Shown piece after piece: positions 60,244 through 64,000 of a stretch of DNA of 64,000 nt. Below the pieces are notes generated by a model. The model was not told the DNA's origin, did no database searches, and saw only the letters and a list, made by a program, of their open reading frames with translations. Source of the stretch: UBA3478 sp036782715. GTDB lineage: Bacteria; Bacteroidota; Bacteroidia; Flavobacteriales; Flavobacteriaceae. Position numbers and translations under genes: made by a program. Positions within the stretch are counted from its first letter, which is position 1, and the number at the start of each line of letters is the position of its first letter. The DNA lies in NCBI GenBank assembly GCA_036782715.1, contig DAIPYN010000005.1:1-64000 (forward strand), read 5' to 3'.

Positions 60244-61977
60244 AACCTGCTCGACACTAGTCAGGTCTAGCCCTATGTGTTTATAGAGCTCATCTACCTT
60301 CCCCTGAGGAACGAATTGATCGCTAACCCCCATGCATTTAGCCTCTCCTTTAAAGCCGAGTGAATTTAGCTGGTATATGATTCCTTGCCCCCAAGAGCCT
60401 TCAATCGCTCCCTCTTCAAGAGTAATTACCGCTTCGTAGTGTTTAGAAATATGATTTAATAGCTCCATATCGAAGGGCTTGATAAAGGGAAAGTGATAGC
60501 TGTCTACGGCGTAAGAAGATAACTCCTCAGCATAAGTAGATAAAGTACCCGTAGACAAAAGCGCAATTCGAGCTTGGTTAGATGGGTTAATGGAGAAGGC
60601 TTTACCCCATTCTAAAGCATTGCCCTTAGGAGTGAAATCAAAAATATCTGCTGAACCTCTAGGGTATCGAATTCCTACTGGGCCCAAAAGTTGACCTGAC
60701 TGAAACTGTTCCACAACCGTTTTCAAACTTTGATACAACTCTTCTGGATTTTTTGGCGCAAGCAGCGAAAAGTTAGGTATCGAACGAAGGGCTGCAATAT
60801 CAAACATGCCGTGATGAGTAGGACCGTCCTCTCCTACAATTCCTGCTCGATCTATGGCAAAAATGACCGGAAGCTTCTGAAGTGCTACATCGTGAATAAC
60901 CTGATCGTAGGCTCTTTGCAAAAAAGTCGAATATAGGTGACATATGGGAAGAAGCCCCTCAGTTGCCAGCCCCGCAGAGAAGGTTACCGCGTGTTGTTCT
61001 GCAATCCCCACATCGAAAGTTCTTTCGGGGTAGGCTTCCTTAAATAAATGCAGTCCACTACCCGATAACATCGCTGGCGTGACGGCTACCAATCGCTGCT
61101 CATTCTCTCCTAAGCGTACCATTGAACGAGCAAATACATCTTGATATTTCAATGGCTCGTTAGAGGTGATTCGTTCTCCGGTAGTTGGCTCAAATTTCCC
61201 AGGCGCATGATACGTTATTTGGTCGGCTTCTGCTTGCGCTAACCCTTTACCCTTAATGGTTCGAATATGAATAAGCTGAGGGCCTTTTTTTGACTTGGCG
61301 TCCTGAAAGGCAGCGATTAAATCTTCTAGGTTGTGACCATCAATTACCCCCGAATAGGCTAATCCGAGCGACTCAAAGAAGTTCGGATGATTGAAATCCT
61401 CGATTTGATTCAAATACTGCTTTAAAGATCCAGTACTTGGATCAATACCCATATTATTATCGTTAAGAACTACAATAACATTGGCCTTGATTTCTGCAAT
61501 ATGATTCAGGGCTTCGAAGGCCATCCCTCCCACAATCGAAGCATCTCCTATAACTGCAATAAAATGATTGTTCTTGTGAGCGAGTTGATTAGCCACTGCC
61601 ATACCCATGGCAGCAGAAATAGAAGTAGAACTGTGACCCGTACCAAAAGAATCATAAACCGACTCCTCACGCTTTGGAAAGCCGCTTATTCCATTAAAGG
61701 TCCTTAAGGTATCAAAGACCTCATCCCGACCCGTTATTAATTTATGAGCGTAAATCTGATGACCCACATCAAAAACGACTCCATCCGAAGGGGTATCAAA
61801 AACCTTGTGCAAAGCGACAGTAAGTTCTACGACGCCTAAACTCGCACCAAGGTGTCCGCCTCGTTTAGCCACTACATGAATAATACGCTCGCGCAAGTAA
61901 TTGGTAAGCGAAAGAAGCTCCTCGTAGTTGAGCAAACGTAAAGTCTGTGGACTTAAATTTTGAAACCCTGTCTCCAT
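60214..61977 (-). CDS. dxs: 1-deoxy-D-xylulose-5-phosphate synthase
   Basis: 587 residues from the ATG at 61977. Thiamine-diphosphate enzyme that condenses pyruvate and glyceraldehyde 3-phosphate in the MEP isoprenoid pathway. The TPP motif is IGDASIVGGMAFEALNH with VVLNDNNMGI, and VGIAEQHAVTFSAGLA is the catalytic Glu block of the pyrimidine domain. It is slightly shorter than the usual 620 residues. The -7 box CAAAGGTA (minus strand TACCTTTG) ends 7 nt before the ATG, so the mRNA is probably leaderless. Its 3' end overlaps dgt. Confidence 0.96.
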   Translation of the reverse strand: METGFQNLSPQTLRLLNYEELLSLTNYLRERIIHVVAKRGGHLGASLGVVELTVALHKVFDTPSDGVVFDVGHQIYAHKLITGRDEVFDTLRTFNGISGFPKREESVYDSFGTGHSSTSISAAMGMAVANQLAHKNNHFIAVIGDASIVGGMAFEALNHIAEIKANVIVVLNDNNMGIDPSTGSLKQYLNQIEDFNHPNFFESLGLAYSGVIDGHNLEDLIAAFQDAKSKKGPQLIHIRTIKGKGLAQAEADQITYHAPGKFEPTTGERITSNEPLKYQDVFARSMVRLGENEQRLVAVTPAMLSGSGLHLFKEAYPERTFDVGIAEQHAVTFSAGLATEGLLPICHLYSTFLQRAYDQVIHDVALQKLPVIFAIDRAGIVGEDGPTHHGMFDIAALRSIPNFSLLAPKNPEELYQSLKTVVEQFQSGQLLGPVGIRYPRGSADIFDFTPKGNALEWGKAFSINPSNQARIALLSTGTLSTYAEELSSYAVDSYHFPFIKPFDMELLNHISKHYEAVITLEEGAIEGSWGQGIIYQLNSLGFKGEAKCMGVSDQFVPQGKVDELYKHIGLDLTSVEQVLKDTLDRLV

Positions 61978-61984
61978 TGAAACA

Positions 61985-61992
61985 CAAAGGTA
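61985..61992 (-). promoter_or_regulatory. -7 promoter box of dxs (TACCTTTG)
   Basis: Exact TAnnTTTG match on the minus strand, 7 nt before the dxs ATG. It is divergent from a matching box for tadA at 62009-62016. Confidence 0.62.
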
Positions 61993-62008
61993 GTAGGTAA
62001 TATTTGAA

Positions 62009-62016
62009 TACCTTTG
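62009..62016 (+). promoter_or_regulatory. -7 promoter box of tadA (TACCTTTG)
   Basis: Exact TAnnTTTG match, 7 nt before the tadA ATG at 62024, the mirror of the dxs box 17 bases to the left. Confidence 0.6.
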
Positions 62017-62023
62017 AGGAATC

Positions 62024-62343
62024 ATGCAAGACCCTTTCGACGACANNNNNNNNNNNNNNNNNNNNNNNNNNNNNNNNNNNNNNNNNNNNNNNNNNNNNNN
62101 NNNNNNNNNNNNNNNNNNNNNNNNNNNNNNNNNNNNNNNNNNNNNACCTTAGAACCTTGTCAAATGTGCGCCGGGGCCTTGTATTGGTCTCAAATATCTC
62201 GAATAGTATATGCGGCTTCAGACCTAAAACGAGGCTTCAATACCATGGGAGGTCAACTCCACCCAAAAACGGTCTTAGAAAAAGGACCACTAGCAGAGGA
62301 AAGTGAAGCGATACTGAAACAGTTTTTCAGTCAGCGCCGTTAA
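62024..62343 (+). CDS. tadA: tRNA-specific adenosine deaminase, interrupted by an assembly gap
   Basis: The ATG at 62024 begins MQDPFDD, then a 100-N gap follows (62046-62145), and after it TLEPCQMCAGALYWSQISR resumes. PCQMC is the zinc-binding PCxxC of nucleoside deaminases, and the segment to the end matches TadA, which converts A34 to inosine in tRNA-Arg. The HAE catalytic motif must lie in the gap. The frames before and after are incompatible with a gap of exactly 100, so the N-run is a placeholder; by comparison with about 150-residue TadA proteins roughly 70-80 codons are missing. The 3' end overlaps the opposite small membrane protein gene by 17 bases. Confidence 0.85.
62046..62145. 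other. assembly gap (100 N)
   Basis: A run of exactly 100 N inside tadA, a standard placeholder for a gap of unknown size. No sequence features can be called here. Confidence 0.99.
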
Positions 62344-62602
62344 CTTGAGTGGGGTCCTTCTTGTCGGATTGCATCTTCTTGATATTCTCCTCAGTAAGCA
62401 TATAGTCTTTCATCTTCTTACCAGGGCTTTCAACCAGAAGAAAGAGCGGCATCACCACAAAGAAAATCATCACGGTTCCTAAACCTTTCAATCGATTCGA
62501 TAGTTCAGGCTCGAGGTCAAGTAAAAATCCAGCTAAAATGATGGCAATTGCAGTAATGAATAGTAGAAGAATGCCCCATCGTTTTTTCTGCAAAGCGATC
62601 AC
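62327..62602 (-). CDS. small two-helix membrane protein, function unknown
   Basis: 91 residues with two hydrophobic segments (about 9-28 and 41-58) and a charged C-terminal tail (KMKDYMLTEENIKKMQSDKK). No domain is recognised. It starts 4 bases downstream of the aspS stop, so it is co-transcribed with aspS, and its end overlaps tadA. Confidence 0.68.
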   Translation of the reverse strand: MIALQKKRWGILLLFITAIAIILAGFLLDLEPELSNRLKGLGTVMIFFVVMPLFLLVESPGKKMKDYMLTEENIKKMQSDKKDPTQVNGAD

Positions 62603-62606
62603 CTTC

Positions 62607-64000
62607 TTAAGACTTTTTAAGGCTAAGATGAAGTTCGTCTAGTTGCTCCTGAGTAGTACGAGCTGGTGCATCAATCATTACATCTCTACCACTATTGTTC
62701 TTAGGGAACGCAATGAAATCACGAATGGTCTCGGCTCCACCTAAAATGGCTACTAAACGGTCTAATCCAAAGGCAATTCCACCATGTGGAGGTGCACCGT
62801 ATTCGAAGGCATCCATTAAGAATCCGAACTGTTCTTTAGCCTCTTCAGGCGTAAACCCTAGGTGTTTGAACATGAGCTGTTGAGTAGTTTTATCGTGAAT
62901 TCGAATAGAGCCTCCTCCAATTTCATTACCGTTAAGAACTAAATCATAGGCATTAGCCTTAACTGCTCCTGGGTCGGTGTCTAATAAATCGATTTGTTCT
63001 GGCTTAGGCGAAGTAAATGGGTGGTGCATTGCATGGTATCTTCCGGTTTCCTCATCCTTTTCTAAAAGTGGGAAATCAACAACCCATAGGGGTGCAAATT
63101 CATCTGACTTTCTAAGCCCTAATTTTTCGGCCATATACATGCGAAGTGCACTCATTTGCGTTCTAGTGGATGAAAGATCACCAGACAACACAAGGATTAA
63201 ATCTCCAGCTTGAGCGCCCGTTTTCTGAGCCCATGCGGCTAGATCTTCGGCATCATAAAATTTATCTACTGACGACTTGAAAGTACCGTCCTCATTACAG
63301 CGAACATAGACTAAACCTTTGGCTCCAATTTGAGGTCGTTTCACCCAATCAATAAGGGCATCGATTTCTTTACGGGTATAAGTATTAGCTCCAGGAACCG
63401 CGATACCAACTACATACTCGGCACTATTAAATACCTGAAAATCTTTATGTTGGGCAACTTCATTAAGATGAGTGAGCTCCATGCCAAATCGAATATCTGG
63501 CTTGTCGTTTCCGTAACGTTCCATCGCCTCATCATAGCTCATTACCGGGAATTTACCGGTCTCTACCCCATGAATCTCCTTCAACAAATGAGCCGTTAAA
63601 CCTTCGAAAGTATTTAATACATCCTCTTGGGTTACAAAGGACATTTCACAGTCGATCTGAGTAAATTCAGGCTGTCGATCAGCTCTTAAATCTTCATCTC
63701 TAAAACACTTAACAATCTGAAAATACTTGTCCATTCCTCCAACCATAAGCAGTTGCTTAAACGTTTGAGGCGACTGTGGTAGGGCATAAAATTGCTCAGG
63801 ATTCATTCGACTCGGAACCAAGAAATCACGAGCTCCTTCAGGGGTAGACTTAATAAGATATGGGGTTTCTACCTCTATAAATCCTTTTGATGAGAGGTAA
63901 TTTCGAACGAGCATACTAATCTTATGTCTAAAGATTAGGTTGTTCTTCACTGGGTTACGGCGGATATCTAGGTAGCGATACTTCATGCGAAGCTCATCAC
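62607..64000 (-). CDS. aspS: aspartyl-tRNA synthetase, C-terminal part (5' end outside window)
   Basis: The frame stays open to the right edge (codons for DELR precede MKYRYLDIRR), so at least 464 residues of a usual 580 are visible and the N-terminal anticodon-binding OB fold lies outside. Class II motif 2 is FRDEDLRADRQPEFTQID and motif 3 is GIAFGLDRLVAILGG. The bacterial GAD insertion domain is present in the middle. It charges tRNA-Asp. A small membrane-protein gene follows 4 bases after the stop. Confidence 0.97.
   Translation of the reverse strand, partial: DELRMKYRYLDIRRNPVKNNLIFRHKISMLVRNYLSSKGFIEVETPYLIKSTPEGARDFLVPSRMNPEQFYALPQSPQTFKQLLMVGGMDKYFQIVKCFRDEDLRADRQPEFTQIDCEMSFVTQEDVLNTFEGLTAHLLKEIHGVETGKFPVMSYDEAMERYGNDKPDIRFGMELTHLNEVAQHKDFQVFNSAEYVVGIAVPGANTYTRKEIDALIDWVKRPQIGAKGLVYVRCNEDGTFKSSVDKFYDAEDLAAWAQKTGAQAGDLILVLSGDLSSTRTQMSALRMYMAEKLGLRKSDEFAPLWVVDFPLLEKDEETGRYHAMHHPFTSPKPEQIDLLDTDPGAVKANAYDLVLNGNEIGGGSIRIHDKTTQQLMFKHLGFTPEEAKEQFGFLMDAFEYGAPPHGGIAFGLDRLVAILGGAETIRDFIAFPKNNSGRDVMIDAPARTTQEQLDELHLSLKKS

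Overview
The window looks like chromosomal DNA of a marine-type Bacteroidota, most likely order Flavobacteriales. The evidence is the large number of TAnnTTTG promoter boxes (the Bacteroidota sigma-factor -7 element) directly upstream of genes, together with typical families: DUF4286, DUF2452, DUF3109, SDR-type threonine dehydrogenase, the ligase-associated DNA repair quartet, the GMC/DUF1080 sugar cluster and GH17 with a GPH permease. Genes are tightly packed, often with ATGA or TAATG overlaps. No stretch over 300 bases lacks a gene. I saw no IS element, prophage or CRISPR array. One 100-N assembly gap (62046-62145) interrupts tadA. The first gene and aspS are cut by the window ends.

Layout. 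1-6318: a beta-1,3-glucan locus (the end of a GH94/GH149-like phosphorylase, a GH17 lipoprotein, a clan GH-A lipoprotein, a GPH sugar permease and a cytoplasmic GH17). 6323-7807: photolyase/cryptochrome. 7826-14233: a sulfide/persulfide cassette (Crp/Fnr regulator, SulP transporter, persulfide dioxygenase-rhodanese fusion, SQR-like flavoprotein, two-part YeeE/YedE transporter). 14333-15961: folE, glutathione peroxidase, DUF2452. 16005-24127: tRNA-Leu, then a housekeeping run (prs, rplY, pth, ribF, serS, DUF4286, rsmA, mgtE, 2-hydroxyacid dehydrogenase). 24171-25409: arsR, DUF6428, arsC with no efflux gene. 25518-27264: aspartate kinase and GNAT on the minus strand. 27388-36426: exonuclease, ATP-dependent ligase, Lhr-like helicase, PdeM phosphoesterase and mfd. 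36421-48766: an orphan ACT protein, YraN, metG, a deacetylase-like protein, a short SSB, tdh, a fatty-acid-hydroxylase-like membrane protein, DUF3109 and nrdBA. 48850-56128: a 3-keto-glycoside type cluster (GMC dehydrogenase with its small subunit, MFS permease, Gfo/Idh/MocA, TIM-barrel isomerase, double-DUF1080 lipoprotein). 56158-64000: yicC, gmk, nadD, DUF6503-like, dgt, dxs, tadA, a small membrane protein and aspS.

The strongest new observation is regulatory. Four intergenic sites of the form TGTAAC-N4-GTTACA lie in front of crp-sulP, the persulfide dioxygenase, the SQR gene and the YeeE/YedE pair. Each is centred 29.5, 29.5, 29.5 or 30.5 bases upstream of the first T of an exact or near-exact TAnnTTTG box. 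That fixed geometry is what a class II Crp-type activator would give. It ties the five-gene sulfur cassette into one regulon, probably controlled by the cysteine-containing Crp/Fnr protein encoded at its start. Other points worth a second look are an 11-bp perfect dyad between the folE -7 box and start codon, several genes whose -7 box implies leaderless mRNA, an ars cluster ending in a structured region where an ACR3 pump is usually found, and an orphan ACT-domain protein resembling the regulatory part of aspartate kinase.
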